Made by a program: the position numbers and the translations under genes
From: an uncultured Thermoguttaceae bacterium
GTDB taxonomy: Bacteria; Planctomycetota; Planctomycetia; Pirellulales; Thermoguttaceae
Direction: 5' to 3'
Length of the DNA stretch: 37,226 bases
NCBI GenBank assembly: GCA_938042245.1
Contig: CALIRO010000081.1
Span: forward strand, 1-37,226
Shown here: positions 1-8,959 of the stretch, one piece after another
Layout of the letters: the number at the start of each line of letters is the position of its first letter
How positions within the stretch are numbered: position 1 is the first letter of the stretch
Notes under the pieces: model-generated
The model's input: only the letters and a program-made list of their open reading frames with translations
Told to the model about the DNA's origin: nothing
Database searches by the model: none

Positions 1-265
1 GCTTTGGGGTATAATTTAGCGGATCCGTTTGCTCTGCTCGTGGCCAACAAAGTGAGGACGTTTCTGGACGTTTACTTTGCATCAATCCCTCCCCCATGGT
101 GGAACGGGCCCGTGCTGGTGAAGGTCATTTTCGATGCCGGCCAGTGGAGCCTAGTGGCACATCGGCCAAATGAATTTTCAGGCCCGCCTCTAATAATTCT
201 TCTGGATTTACGAATATGGTATGGTGGGAGAGTGGACAGGTTGGCTTGATTTGGGAGGTTGGCTA

Positions 266-2203
266 ATGAGACGGTGGCAATTGGGCAAGGGTAAAATCGC
301 AGTCCCAAAAACGGGTTTGCTCTGGGGCATTAGCGGTGTTGGCCGGGATGGCGAGGCAGGGGCGGTTGGCACCGGCAGGGGGAAACCAAGGGGGCTGAAC
401 GCCTCCTGGAAACATCCCATTTATGGGTATTTATTCCCCCACCTAAGAGGCATTTTGGCGGGACTTTTCGCCCTCCTGGGTCTGCTAGCACTGGCCAGTT
501 TTGCTTGGGCGGCATCCGAGCCGTTGCCCCCGGTCAGCCAGTGGATTCCAGAAGATGCGGTGCTAGTGCTGGAAGTGGCCAAACCTCGAGAGCTGTTGGA
601 TATTTTGTTAGGGACACCGGCCCGGGAGCGGATCGAACAATCTGTGCCTTGGAAACAGTTCCAAGCCACCCCCAATTATCGGGAACTTCTCCAGCTTGTC
701 CAGTTTTTGGAAAAAAGCCTGCAAATGGATTGGATCTCTGGGGTAAAGAAATTCTTTGGCGGGGGACTGACCATCTCGGTTCATCCCAAGGAAGCTTTGC
801 TAGTGGCGGTCGATACGGAAGACCCTGAAATGCTTCAGCAGTTGCACGAGATCCTGCGGGGATTTGCCACTTCGGAGGCGGCGAAACAGAAACAGCCGAA
901 CCGAGTCCAATCCACAGAGTATCGGGGCCAGACCTGCTGGAGTTTCGGTCCCCAGGAGGCCCATTGCTTGATCGGGCGACGGTTGGTGCTGACCAATAAG
1001 GCTGATTTGCTCAAGCAAATGCTGGATCGGCGGGCGGAGGCGGGGTTGGATCGGCTGGCCAACCAGGCTCGGTATCAATCGGCCCGGCAAGTGGTGGCCG
1101 ACGGAGCGGTGGCTACCCTATATGCGAATATGAAAGTTCTTCGGATGCTTCCGGGAGTGCAGAAGGCGTTAGATCAGCCCACGGAGCCGTTGCCTGCCCT
1201 GCTGCTAACGGCCCTTACGGAATCATTCCGGGAGGCGAATTGGTTGGCAGTGGGACTCTCCGTGGACCAACAGGGGCTGCTTTTGCGGGCCAAAACCGAC
1301 GGCCGATTACCCAAACACAGCGTTGGCCAGTTCTCCGTTCCGCCTGCTGATCAAGGGGCTTTGCCGGTGCTGGAAGTACCCCGGCTTTTAGCCTCGATGA
1401 GCTTGTATCGGGATCTGCATGGTTTTTATGCGGCCAAGGACAAACTGTTTCCGGAGCGAACCGGGGGACTAATCTTTTTTGAGAATATGATGGGCATCTT
1501 CTTTACCGGCCGAGATTTGACCGAAGAGGTGCTGGGGCAATTGGGGCCGGAGGTTCGGCTGGTGGTGGCCGCGCAGGACTATGATCCCGCCATCGGCACG
1601 CCGCAGATTCAACTGCCTGCTTTTGCCGCCATTTTCCGCATGAAACAGCCGGACAAGTTCTTCGAGGTGGTGGAAGAAGCCTGGCAGAAGGCATTGGGAC
1701 TGATCAATTTTACCCGTGGTCAACAGGCCTTGCCTGGCTTGATCATGGACAAAGGTTTCCATGGGCAGGTAAAGTACACGGTGGCCTATTTCTCGGCCAA
1801 AGACGAAAAGGACCGCAAAGCATTGGATGTGCGGTTTAACTTTCGCCCCACCTTGGCCCGCTGTGGTCCGTATGCCATCCTGAGCTCGACGGAACAATTG
1901 GCCTGCGACCTGATCGAGGCTCTGCAGAAGGAGTTGAACCAATCGCCGACCGGCCAGCCTGTGCCTCTGCGAGGAGTCCATTCCTTGGTGGAAGTCCGTG
2001 CGAGCCAAATCGCTTCCCTTTTACGAACCAACCGAGAAGCCTTGATCCGCCAAAATATGGTGGAAAAAGGCAATAGCCGACAACAGGCGGAAAATGAGGT
2101 AGATATGTTCATTAATCTGCTCAGTCTGCTCCAGCACCTCCAACTGCAACTGGCTGCCTTGCCCGACGGCGCCCAGGCTACCCTGCAAGCAAAACTCCAA
2201 TAG
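266..2203 (+). CDS. Membrane-anchored or exported protein of unknown family
   Basis: A 645-residue protein that I do not recognise as a named family. The ATG at 266 is preferred because GGGAGG lies at 253-258 with 7-base spacing; the in-frame ATG at 221 has no such site. A basic, Gly-rich stretch of about 60 residues comes before a hydrophobic segment (about residues 61-82) ending in AWAASE, so the long remainder is probably exported or tethered outside the membrane. The mature part starts with PVSQWIPEDAVLVLEV, a style of opening seen in large planctomycete secreted proteins and reminiscent of DUF3352-type proteins; that resemblance is an impression, not a domain call. No catalytic motif or Cys pattern is visible. 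A pair of overlapping stem-loops follows the stop. Coding is well supported by length and composition; function is unknown. Confidence 0.8.
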   Translation: MRRWQLGKGKIAVPKTGLLWGISGVGRDGEAGAVGTGRGKPRGLNASWKHPIYGYLFPHLRGILAGLFALLGLLALASFAWAASEPLPPVSQWIPEDAVLVLEVAKPRELLDILLGTPARERIEQSVPWKQFQATPNYRELLQLVQFLEKSLQMDWISGVKKFFGGGLTISVHPKEALLVAVDTEDPEMLQQLHEILRGFATSEAAKQKQPNRVQSTEYRGQTCWSFGPQEAHCLIGRRLVLTNKADLLKQMLDRRAEAGLDRLANQARYQSARQVVADGAVATLYANMKVLRMLPGVQKALDQPTEPLPALLLTALTESFREANWLAVGLSVDQQGLLLRAKTDGRLPKHSVGQFSVPPADQGALPVLEVPRLLASMSLYRDLHGFYAAKDKLFPERTGGLIFFENMMGIFFTGRDLTEEVLGQLGPEVRLVVAAQDYDPAIGTPQIQLPAFAAIFRMKQPDKFFEVVEEAWQKALGLINFTRGQQALPGLIMDKGFHGQVKYTVAYFSAKDEKDRKALDVRFNFRPTLARCGPYAILSSTEQLACDLIEALQKELNQSPTGQPVPLRGVHSLVEVRASQIASLLRTNREALIRQNMVEKGNSRQQAENEVDMFINLLSLLQHLQLQLAALPDGAQATLQAKLQ

Positions 2204-2230
2204 CCGTCAAACCCCTGCTGGGGTAACCTC

Positions 2231-2258
2231 GGCGTGGAACGCCGTCTGTTCGACGGCG
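2231..2258 (+). terminator. Overlapping stem-loops after the first gene (possible 3' end)
   Basis: Two stems share bases. GGCGT (2231-2235) can pair with ACGCC (2239-2243). Alternatively CGCCGTC (2240-2246) pairs perfectly with GACGGCG (2252-2258) around a TGTTC loop. They start 28 bases after the stop at 2203. No T-run follows, so this may be RNA 3'-end protection or a Rho-dependent end rather than an intrinsic terminator. The rest of the 2204-2525 gap shows no further clear feature except the ribosome site AGGAG (2515-2519) of the next gene. Confidence 0.35.
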
Positions 2259-2525
2259 ACTGACGTAACGTTGGCTCTTAGCCGGCGCATGACTTACTCT
2301 GGACAGACTAAGCCACGTTAGGATACTGGTATAAGAGGGCGGGAAGATGCCCAAAGAAATCTTTAGTCCGGATCTTTCAGTCTTTGCGCCCTTTCCGTAG
2401 GGGTGGATACCTGCTAAGGAATGCTCGTGCCCAGCCGGTGGGTATGGGGACTCTCTCGGCGCTGTGCGCTTTTGGGCAGGTATGGATAGCCGGGAAGGGC
2501 ACCGTAGGAAGAACAGGAGTCCCTT

Positions 2526-3884
2526 ATGGGTCAAACGGCTTGTGCTCCTATGGAACCTCAGGAGGCCTGGCAGCGGTTTGAGCAGGACTCGGCTTGGAAC
2601 CTGAAATGGGCGGGGCATTTGCTACGTCGGATTGGCTTCGGGCCGACGTGGCCCGAACTCCAAAAGGCCCTCGCCCAAGGGCCGCAAAAGACCATCGACG
2701 GGCTTTTCCAAGTCAGTGCGGAGGCGGAGGCGTTTGCCGGGCAGATGGATCAGTGGGAGGCCTCGGCCGCTACATTGCCTCAGATACGTGCGTGGTGGCT
2801 TCGCCGGATGCTGGAAACGCCGCAGCCATTGGTGGAAAAAATGACCCTCTTTTGGCACAGCCAATTGGCCTTGGGCAATGTGCGGAATGTTTCGCCGGCT
2901 TTGCTGAGGGAATATCTTCGGACGATTCGGCGTTATTGTCTGGGCCGATTGGATTCCCTGTTCCGGGCGGTGGTGCTGCAGCCGGCCATGCTCCTTTCGC
3001 ATGGTGCCGAGGCCAACCGGAAAGCCCGCCCCAACGAGCACTTTGCCCGGGTGCTTTTGGAACAGTTTTCGGTTGGCCCGGGCGGGTTTACCGAAAAAGA
3101 TGTTCAGGAGACGGCCCGATCGCTCACTGGCTACTTTGTCCTCCGGGAAGAAGTGCGATTTATTGACCGGGAGTACGACAGCGGGCCGAAAACCCTTTTC
3201 GGGCGTTCCGGCCCCTTCGGTGCGGAAGAACTTTTCGACTTGCTGGCCCGGCACCCAGCAACGGCCAAATCGATCGCCCGGAAGCTTTACCGATTTTTCA
3301 TTTCCGAGGCGGAGGAACCGGGCGACGCCCTGCTCGAACCGTTGGCTAGCCGATTGATTCAGGGGCAGACGATCGGCCAGGTGGTGGAAACGATGGTGCG
3401 ATCCAAGTGGTTTTTCTCTCTGGCGGCGTATCGACGCCGGGTAAAATGCCCGGTGGAATGGGCCTTGGGGGTGCTTCGGCCGATGGAAGTTTTAGTACCG
3501 ACGGAGCCGTTGGGGCATGCCCTGGCGGAACTTGGCCAAGCCTTGGGCGAGCCGCCAACTCCGGCCGGCTGGCCTGATGGTGTCCATTGGATCAGCCCAG
3601 CCCTCCTGTTGCTTCGAGGCAAATGGAGCCAGCAGTTTTGGGCCTCTGATAGCCCGTTTGGCCAGAAACTGGACCCGGCTGGATTAGCAGCTCGCCATGC
3701 AGCCAAAACCCCATCTGCCCAGGTCGAATTCCTCCTGAACCTTTATTTGCAACGAGATCTGCCGCCAGAAGTGCAAAACAAGCTGGTCAGTCAGGTCCAG
3801 TGGGCCAGCCACCAAACTAATAGCAACGCCCTTCGTCAGGTATGCCAAACCCTCGCCTTACTTCCGGCGTTCCAGTTGGCGTAA
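2526..3884 (+). CDS. DUF1800 family protein
   Basis: A 452-residue protein of the DUF1800 family, which in planctomycetes usually sits next to a DUF1501 gene, as here. The biochemical role of DUF1800 is not established. Family features visible are the opening AGHLLRRIGFGPTWPEL (about residue 29), the WWLRRMLETPQPLVEKMTLFWHSQ block (about residues 89-112), and the later ARSLTGYFV and ARKLYRFFIS segments. AGGAG at 2515-2519 places the ATG at 2526. No signal peptide is obvious at the N-terminus, while the downstream DUF1501 partner carries a Tat-type leader. The downstream start at 4010 is 125 bases away on the same strand, so co-transcription is likely. Family assignment is confident; function is unknown. 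Confidence 0.9.
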   Translation: MGQTACAPMEPQEAWQRFEQDSAWNLKWAGHLLRRIGFGPTWPELQKALAQGPQKTIDGLFQVSAEAEAFAGQMDQWEASAATLPQIRAWWLRRMLETPQPLVEKMTLFWHSQLALGNVRNVSPALLREYLRTIRRYCLGRLDSLFRAVVLQPAMLLSHGAEANRKARPNEHFARVLLEQFSVGPGGFTEKDVQETARSLTGYFVLREEVRFIDREYDSGPKTLFGRSGPFGAEELFDLLARHPATAKSIARKLYRFFISEAEEPGDALLEPLASRLIQGQTIGQVVETMVRSKWFFSLAAYRRRVKCPVEWALGVLRPMEVLVPTEPLGHALAELGQALGEPPTPAGWPDGVHWISPALLLLRGKWSQQFWASDSPFGQKLDPAGLAARHAAKTPSAQVEFLLNLYLQRDLPPEVQNKLVSQVQWASHQTNSNALRQVCQTLALLPAFQLA

Positions 3885-4009
3885 GATGGTAATAAGAGGC
3901 TTTCACAGACCAACCCCCAAAAAGGGTTTCTATCCCTTCTGCTAAGCACACCGGGCTAGGAAAGGGGGTTTTGGTAGAACTTTTAGCTCTCCAGATAAAG
4001 GAGGTCCTA

Positions 4010-5335
4010 ATGCATCGGAACCCCTCTTTTCAAAGCGGTCTGAGCAGTAACAGGAATGGAACGTACCGGAGCGGTGGTGTGGACCGGCGGCGATTTTTGG
4101 TCCAATGGAGCGGCCAGATGGGCTTAGCGATGCTCGGCCTGTTGAGGCCTGGTTTAGCCGCTGCGGGTTGGGAGAAACACTCGGAGGGGACTTCGCCGGG
4201 TACCGATCCGGCCAAGCAGGACCGGGTGCTAGTAATCTTGCAGATGACCGGCGGCAACGACGGTCTCAATACGGTGGTTCCGTATGAGGATGATGTGTAT
4301 GGACGAAGTCGGCCCACCCTGCGGCTTCGGCGAACTGAAGTACATCGTCTGACCGACGGCTTAGGCCTGCATCCGGAAATGAAAGAGGCGGCCCGGCTGT
4401 TTCACGAAGGCCGTCTTTCTATTGTCCAGGGGGTTGGTTATCCGAACTCCCAGCGGAATCATCCGGAGGCGATGCGGGATTGGCAAACCGGCTATGTTCC
4501 TGGTCTTCATGTGCCAACCGGTTGGATCGGCCGAGCCGCTGATCTCATCCTCCAGCAAACCCCCTTCTGCCTGCCGGCGGTGTTTGTAGGACGAATTGAA
4601 ATTCCGTTTACGCTTCGGGCGAAGACCGCTATCATACCCACAGTAGCCAAATATCCACAGATGCCTCTGGCGATCAAGGGCCTGGAGAAGATCCTGGAAA
4701 AAACCGCTTCTAACGGCGATGCGGCTAGTGCCGATAACCCTTTGGCGGAGTTGGCCGATCGAAGTTGCCGCCAGGCAATTCAAATAGCGGAGAAACTGCA
4801 GCGAGCGGCGGGTTCGGCCCAGCTGGTCGAGTACCCTCGATTTGGCCTGGCCCAAGATTTGCAAGTGGTGGCCCAATTGATTCGGGCGGATCTCGGCATA
4901 CGAATTTTCTATGTGGAACTGGGTGGGGGCGGACTGGGCGGTTTTGATACCCATGCCCATCAGGCTGCCAATCACGGAGCGTTGCTGCGGGAGTTTTCGG
5001 CTTCGGTGGCTGCCTGGGCGGACGATCTGGCTAAAGACCACAGCCTGGATCGGGTGTTGCTGATGACCTTTTCAGAGTTTGGCCGAACGGTTCGCGAAAA
5101 CGGACGCCGAGGCACCGACCACGGCGCAGCCCAGCCGATCTTGCTGGTGGGGGGCCGGATTCGGCCTGGTCTGATCGGTCCCCATCCGAATCTGGCCGAG
5201 CTGGAAGCCAACGCCCCCAAACCGCACACCGATTTCCGCCGTCTGTATCGCACGGTACTCCAAGAATGGCTTGGTCTGGAGGCAAAAGCCGTCCTCGGAC
5301 TTCCCTGGTCGCCGGTCCCCATCCTCTCTTCGTGA
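4010..5335 (+). CDS. DUF1501 family protein with Tat-type leader
   Basis: A 441-residue DUF1501 protein, a family related to the alkaline phosphatase/sulfatase fold and very abundant in planctomycetes; substrates are unknown. The start is set by AAAGGAGGT at 3997-4005, 4 bases before the ATG at 4010, although the frame is open from 3971. VDRRRFLVQWSG (about residues 24-35) followed by a hydrophobic stretch ending GLAAAG matches a twin-arginine export signal. Family motifs are LQMTGGNDGLNTVVP, GVGYPNSQRNHPEAMRDW, GGFDTHAHQ, TFSEFGRTVREN and RRGTDHGAA, which contain the conserved Asp, His and Asn residues expected to bind metal. It pairs with the DUF1800 gene upstream. Identity is secure; the actual reaction is not known. 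Confidence 0.93.
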   Translation: MHRNPSFQSGLSSNRNGTYRSGGVDRRRFLVQWSGQMGLAMLGLLRPGLAAAGWEKHSEGTSPGTDPAKQDRVLVILQMTGGNDGLNTVVPYEDDVYGRSRPTLRLRRTEVHRLTDGLGLHPEMKEAARLFHEGRLSIVQGVGYPNSQRNHPEAMRDWQTGYVPGLHVPTGWIGRAADLILQQTPFCLPAVFVGRIEIPFTLRAKTAIIPTVAKYPQMPLAIKGLEKILEKTASNGDAASADNPLAELADRSCRQAIQIAEKLQRAAGSAQLVEYPRFGLAQDLQVVAQLIRADLGIRIFYVELGGGGLGGFDTHAHQAANHGALLREFSASVAAWADDLAKDHSLDRVLLMTFSEFGRTVRENGRRGTDHGAAQPILLVGGRIRPGLIGPHPNLAELEANAPKPHTDFRRLYRTVLQEWLGLEAKAVLGLPWSPVPILSS

Positions 5336-5767
5336 GATCACAGGGTAAATATACGTACACAAATCCCTCACCGCCCGGCTATCTGACCCAGCTAAGTTAT
5401 ACATCTGTTGGGCTGCCCTCCTAAAGGAGAATATACAAAGAGAATAGGAAGCTCTGCAAAATCCGGAACATCACATAAACTTTATGAACATTTAATACAT
5501 TCCTTTGCCTATCGGTTCCTATTGCCGGGCATTATATCTTGAGTCTAATATTAGCAGGGCCACTATATGTTGGGGCTATTGACGGAGGTTCCGAAATAGT
5601 GTAAAAACATCTCCTTTGAATTATTCAGAGCTTCCAATATACTATCTGGCAGCCCAGGGTCTTAAATGGGCTTATTCTCGTCCCACAGACGGCGCTGCAG
5701 AGAGGAGTAATTAGTTTAGAGGGCCGAAATGGTACTTGGTGCTCTTCTGGTAGGGAAAGGCTAGCAG
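5336..5767. other. AT-rich intergenic region
   Basis: A 432-base gap that is visibly richer in A and T than its surroundings, especially 5430-5660. It contains the odd palindrome CATAAA-C-TTTATG (5474-5486), CTCCT-AA-AGGAG (5418-5429), and a candidate promoter listed separately. No ORF with coding character was seen. It probably contains the 3' end of the DUF1501 unit and the control region of the gene at 5768. Confidence 0.5.
5579..5607 (+). promoter_or_regulatory. Candidate sigma-70-type promoter for the 5768 gene
   Basis: TTGACG (5579-5584) and TAAAAA (5602-5607) are separated by exactly 17 bases, matching the -35 at 5 of 6 positions and the -10 at 4 of 6. It would give a leader of about 155 bases before the ATG at 5768. 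Given the AT-rich background a chance match is possible. Confidence 0.35.
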
Positions 5768-6907
5768 ATGAATGGCAAATGGTTTTTGGCGGGAACCGTT
5801 GTTGGGCTAGTTTGGGAGGGGATATTTGGGCAAATTGGCAGAGCAGCCGAACCGGCCGGTTCCCCGCCGGTGGACTCTTGGGTGCAAGTCATCGAAGACG
5901 AGCGGGCTATCAAGATCGAAACCGATCGGCTCGAAGCCGTCATCCCAAAGAAAAACCCCAAGCACTGGATGACCGGTATTGAAAAAGGCTCTTTTTTGGA
6001 CAAGGCCAGTGGGTTCCGGGAGGCAGGCGACGGACTGATGGTGGTCGATTGGCTGATGGAGCCCGGAAGCGACCAGTCTTATGCCCATCTGCTTTCTGCG
6101 CCCGACGGCGAAGGGATCGTCCGATACACCTGGTACGAAAACGAAGCGGATCCAAATCGGCGGTACTATGCCCTGATGGCCCACGGCAGCAGCCATCGTA
6201 AACGGATTGTTGAAGGTCCCCAACTTTGCCATCGGATGAAGCCGGTCCAACCGGAACTCATCCGGGGCAAAGATTTTGTGGCTGTTCGGACTACATATCG
6301 GTTTGCCTATGCGGCGCCAGGTCGAAAACCAGGGAGCCAGTGGACTCAACTGGTGGTTTTTCCCCTAGGGGAACGTTTTTTCCTATTAATGGACAAAATT
6401 GATGCGGTGAACGATTCCCCGGAGATGTTGTTGCGAAACGATACGCCCGGCTGTATTCGGCACAACCGGGGGGACACATTTAGCGAGATTTATCTGAGCT
6501 ATTTGAGCGGGCCGAAGGGCCTTCGGATTCCAGCCAGCGAGTTTTTCGAACCCTTCCCGCCGGACCGGAAGTTCAACTATCGGCGGGATACCCACCGGGT
6601 GCCGGAGCACTTTATCCGGGCATATCGGCTTCGGGATCCGAAGACGGGCGCCGATGGGCCCTGGTTGGCCGGAATGACCCTGGAACCATCGGTTGTCTAT
6701 GAAGCTTGGTGCAACCAGCGTCCGGGCGATATTATTGTGATGATTCTGGAAGTGCACGGCAAACCGGTCCAAGCGGGGGATAGCTTCCGGGCGGCCCACC
6801 TGGTCGGCTATTTCGACTCGATCGATCAGATGCACGAAGTCTATGCCCGATATAAAGGACATACCGGCTTGGAGGTGGACCCCAGCGGCTGGCGATTGGT
6901 GAAGTAG
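5768..6907 (+). CDS. Secreted protein of unknown family
   Basis: A 379-residue protein. GGGAAAGG at 5753-5760 supports the ATG at 5768. The N-terminus (MNGKWFLAGTVVGLVWEG, ending GRAAEPAGS) looks like a Sec signal peptide with cleavage near residue 27, so the protein is probably periplasmic or extracellular. The mature part is rich in aromatic and acidic residues and beta-strand-like, with segments such as RYYALMAHGSSHRKRIVEG, WTQLVVFPLGERFFLLMDK and EAWCNQRPGDIIVMILEVHG. This suggests a carbohydrate-binding or lyase-type beta-sandwich, but that is only an impression and I do not recognise the family. It sits alone behind a long AT-rich leader, which suggests its own regulation. Confidence 0.8.
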   Translation: MNGKWFLAGTVVGLVWEGIFGQIGRAAEPAGSPPVDSWVQVIEDERAIKIETDRLEAVIPKKNPKHWMTGIEKGSFLDKASGFREAGDGLMVVDWLMEPGSDQSYAHLLSAPDGEGIVRYTWYENEADPNRRYYALMAHGSSHRKRIVEGPQLCHRMKPVQPELIRGKDFVAVRTTYRFAYAAPGRKPGSQWTQLVVFPLGERFFLLMDKIDAVNDSPEMLLRNDTPGCIRHNRGDTFSEIYLSYLSGPKGLRIPASEFFEPFPPDRKFNYRRDTHRVPEHFIRAYRLRDPKTGADGPWLAGMTLEPSVVYEAWCNQRPGDIIVMILEVHGKPVQAGDSFRAAHLVGYFDSIDQMHEVYARYKGHTGLEVDPSGWRLVK

Positions 6908-7338
6908 AGACAGCTTGGTTCATCCAGGTCCGATTAGCGGGGACGTACAAACGCTGACCAAAAATCCGCCATCGCTTCAGGCTCGACACTGGTGGATTCT
7001 GGGATTACCCCCCTTGTCTTTTCCTTTATAATGCAGGATGATCGGTAAAAGATCGGTGAAGTATTTCCGCCGAATGAAGCGTTCTTCTGCTTTTTCCGAG
7101 CAAGATCGTACGTTGCCATTTCCGCGAAAGCGGGAATCCAGAGAGCCGAATCCATCGAAAAAAACTGGCTTCCTGCTTTCGCAGCAGTGACAGATTGCAT
7201 CATTCGGGTGAAATGTTCCAAATCGGGTGAAGCGGGTTGCAGCCTTTTGGGGTGCCTCCGCCAATTTGTTGGAAAAGACAAACCCCGGATCAGTAGGCTC
7301 GGACCGGATTAGGTCAGCGTTTGGATGGGGGAACGAAT
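6908..7338. other. Intergenic region with an inverted pair of hairpin repeats
   Basis: This 431-base gap before moaC holds two opposite-facing copies of the short hairpin repeat described below (7114-7140 and 7166-7192). It also has an isolated TATAAT at 7027-7032 whose -35 position (7004-7009, ATTACC) is poor. The moaC ribosome site GGGGGA lies at 7327-7332. No convincing ORF or RNA gene was seen. Confidence 0.45.
7114..7192. repeat. Inverted pair of short extragenic hairpin repeats
   Basis: The left copy contains TTTCCGCGAAAGCGGGAA (7119-7136). The right copy, on the other strand, is a decayed version whose plus-strand core is TTCCTGCTTTCGCAGCAG (7170-7187). Both belong to the family with core CCCGC-RMAA-GCGGGAA found at least eight more times in this window, mostly between genes. 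The right copy keeps stem pairing (CTGC/GCAG) despite base changes. Confidence 0.6.
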
Positions 7339-7818
7339 ATGTCCATGGCCGAGGGAAGCCATTTTGACTTTCATGGGCTCCGAATGGTGGACATAGGTGC
7401 CAAGGAGACCAGCCTGCGTATTGCACGGGCTAGTGCCCGGGTCCGTATGGAGCCGCAGACCCTGGAGCAGCTTCGGCAGGGGCAGTTGCCCAAGGGGGAT
7501 GTCATGCAGGCAGCCCGGGTGGCGGGTATCATGGCAGCCAAACGGACTGCCGAACTGATCCCCTTGTGCCATCCGGTGCCGTTGGACGTAGTCCGGGTGG
7601 ACTTTACGTTTCCGGATAGCAGCAGCGTGGCCATTGAGGCGGAAGCCCGCGCTACGGCCCGAACGGGTGTGGAAATGGAGGCTTTGGTGGCGGCGGCGGT
7701 GGCCGCACTGACCATCTATGACATGTGTAAAGCCCAGGACCGAGCAATGGTCATCCAGCAACTGCAGCTGGAGGAAAAATCGGGCGGCAAAAGCGGCCAT
7801 TTTCTTCGGAGTGGGTGA
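7339..7818 (+). CDS. moaC: Cyclic pyranopterin monophosphate synthase MoaC
   Basis: A 159-residue MoaC, which converts the 3',8-cyclo-GTP intermediate made by MoaA into cyclic pyranopterin monophosphate in molybdenum cofactor synthesis; cytoplasmic. Visible family motifs are MVDIGAKETSLRIARA near the N-terminus, LPKGDVMQAARVAGIMAAKRT, ELIPLCHPVPL, RTGVEMEAL and IYDMCKAQD, including the conserved Asp and Lys of the YDMCK segment that belong to the active site. The length matches the family. The ATG at 7339 has GGGGGA at 7327-7332; the TTG further upstream is less likely. No other molybdopterin gene is nearby. A polyprenyl synthase begins 25 bases after the stop, so the two are probably co-transcribed despite unrelated pathways. 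Confidence 0.97.
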   Translation: MSMAEGSHFDFHGLRMVDIGAKETSLRIARASARVRMEPQTLEQLRQGQLPKGDVMQAARVAGIMAAKRTAELIPLCHPVPLDVVRVDFTFPDSSSVAIEAEARATARTGVEMEALVAAAVAALTIYDMCKAQDRAMVIQQLQLEEKSGGKSGHFLRSG

Positions 7819-7843
7819 GTCCCAGCCAGGAAGGGATACAGCA

Positions 7844-8959
7844 GTGTCGGAAGGCTTGGCGGCAGGAAAAGGTTTCTGCAGTTCGGAAGCTTCGGCAGCC
7901 CTGTCGGGCTCTGCCACTAGCCCTCCCCAAGCTACCCCGCCTTCGGAAGCGGATGCTGCTCGGACGCATCGCCCCAGCTGGACGCCTCCCCAGGATCTTC
8001 AGTCTATTTATGCTCCTGTCCGGAGGGAACTTGCTCAGGTCGAACAGCTTCTGGAGCAAGAACTTCGGAGTCGATTTCCGGCATTAGATGAATTGATGCG
8101 ATATGGATTTCGGCTTGGGGGCAAGCGGATGCGGCCGGCTTTGGTGCTTCTGAGCGCCAAGGCATGCGGCCACGTTCGAACCGAACACCTTTTGGTGGCG
8201 GCGGTGGTGGAGTTGATCCACACGGCTACGCTGATTCACGACGATGTGTTGGACGAAGCTACCATCCGACGCCACCTGGAGACCGTCAACGCTCGGTGGA
8301 ACACCGAGGCCAGTGTGCTGTTGGGGGATTATCTGTTTACCCATGCGCTGTGTTTGGCCACCCGGCTGGAGGATATTTCGGTATATCGGCTTTTGAGCGA
8401 GACCACCCGGACTCTCTGCGAGGGGGAACTTCGACAGGTCCACCAGCGGGGGAATTCTCAGATGACCGAAGAAGAATATTTGGATATTATCTGGGAGAAG
8501 ACGGCTGCTTTGTGTCAATGCGCCTGCGATTTGGGAGCATATTATGGGGGGGCTTCGCCAGCACAGCGCCAGGCCCTGCGCCGATATGGCAGCGATCTGG
8601 GCATAGCATTCCAAATTACCGACGATCTATTAGACCTGCTGGGCGATGAGCAGACGGTAGGCAAATCGCTAGGTACTGATTTGGCAAAACAGAAACTCAC
8701 CTTGCCGGTGATTCGGCTTCTGAGCCAATTACCCGATCCGGATCGAACGGGCCTGGTGGAACTGTTTGGCCAACCGATCCAAGTCGTCCGCCCCATCCTC
8801 CGCCAGCAATTCGAGCGAACCGATGCTGTACGCTATACCCAGCAAAAGGCCGCCGAATATATCCGGCAGGCCAAATCCCATTTGGAAGTTTTATCCCCTT
8901 CAGCCGCCCGCACGGCACTGGCCCAATTAGCCGATTTTGTCCTTGCCCGCCAATTTTAG
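7844..8959 (+). CDS. Trans-polyprenyl diphosphate synthase (IspB/HepT-like)
   Basis: A 371-residue all-trans polyprenyl diphosphate synthase, which extends an allylic diphosphate with isopentenyl diphosphate units to make quinone side chains or similar lipids. The first Asp-rich motif is HDDVLDEATIRR, the second is ITDDLLDLLGDE, and GGKRMRPALVLLSA is the substrate-binding Lys/Arg segment. KSLGTDLAKQKLTLPVI follows the second motif as in IspB-type enzymes. I chose the GTG at 7844 because AGGAAGGGA (7828-7836) precedes it; the ATG at 7718 would lie deep inside moaC. The first 65 residues or so are low-complexity and extra to the catalytic domain. Chain length and exact product cannot be read from sequence alone. 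Confidence 0.92.
   Translation: MSEGLAAGKGFCSSEASAALSGSATSPPQATPPSEADAARTHRPSWTPPQDLQSIYAPVRRELAQVEQLLEQELRSRFPALDELMRYGFRLGGKRMRPALVLLSAKACGHVRTEHLLVAAVVELIHTATLIHDDVLDEATIRRHLETVNARWNTEASVLLGDYLFTHALCLATRLEDISVYRLLSETTRTLCEGELRQVHQRGNSQMTEEEYLDIIWEKTAALCQCACDLGAYYGGASPAQRQALRRYGSDLGIAFQITDDLLDLLGDEQTVGKSLGTDLAKQKLTLPVIRLLSQLPDPDRTGLVELFGQPIQVVRPILRQQFERTDAVRYTQQKAAEYIRQAKSHLEVLSPSAARTALAQLADFVLARQF

Noticed and set aside
4..249. Plus-strand open frame at the left edge
   Set aside because: It starts at a TTG with no ribosome site, has no recognisable similarity and overlaps the control region of the first gene.
2622..3254. Minus-strand open frame of about 210 codons within DUF1800
   Set aside because: It is an antisense shadow of a high-GC gene with no start signal.
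7027..7032. TATAAT as a moaC promoter
   Set aside because: The -35 position is poor and the start codon is over 300 bases away with repeats between.
7718..7843. ATG at 7718 as the start of the polyprenyl synthase
   Set aside because: It would overlap moaC by about 100 bases and lacks a ribosome site; the GTG at 7844 follows AGGAAGGGA.
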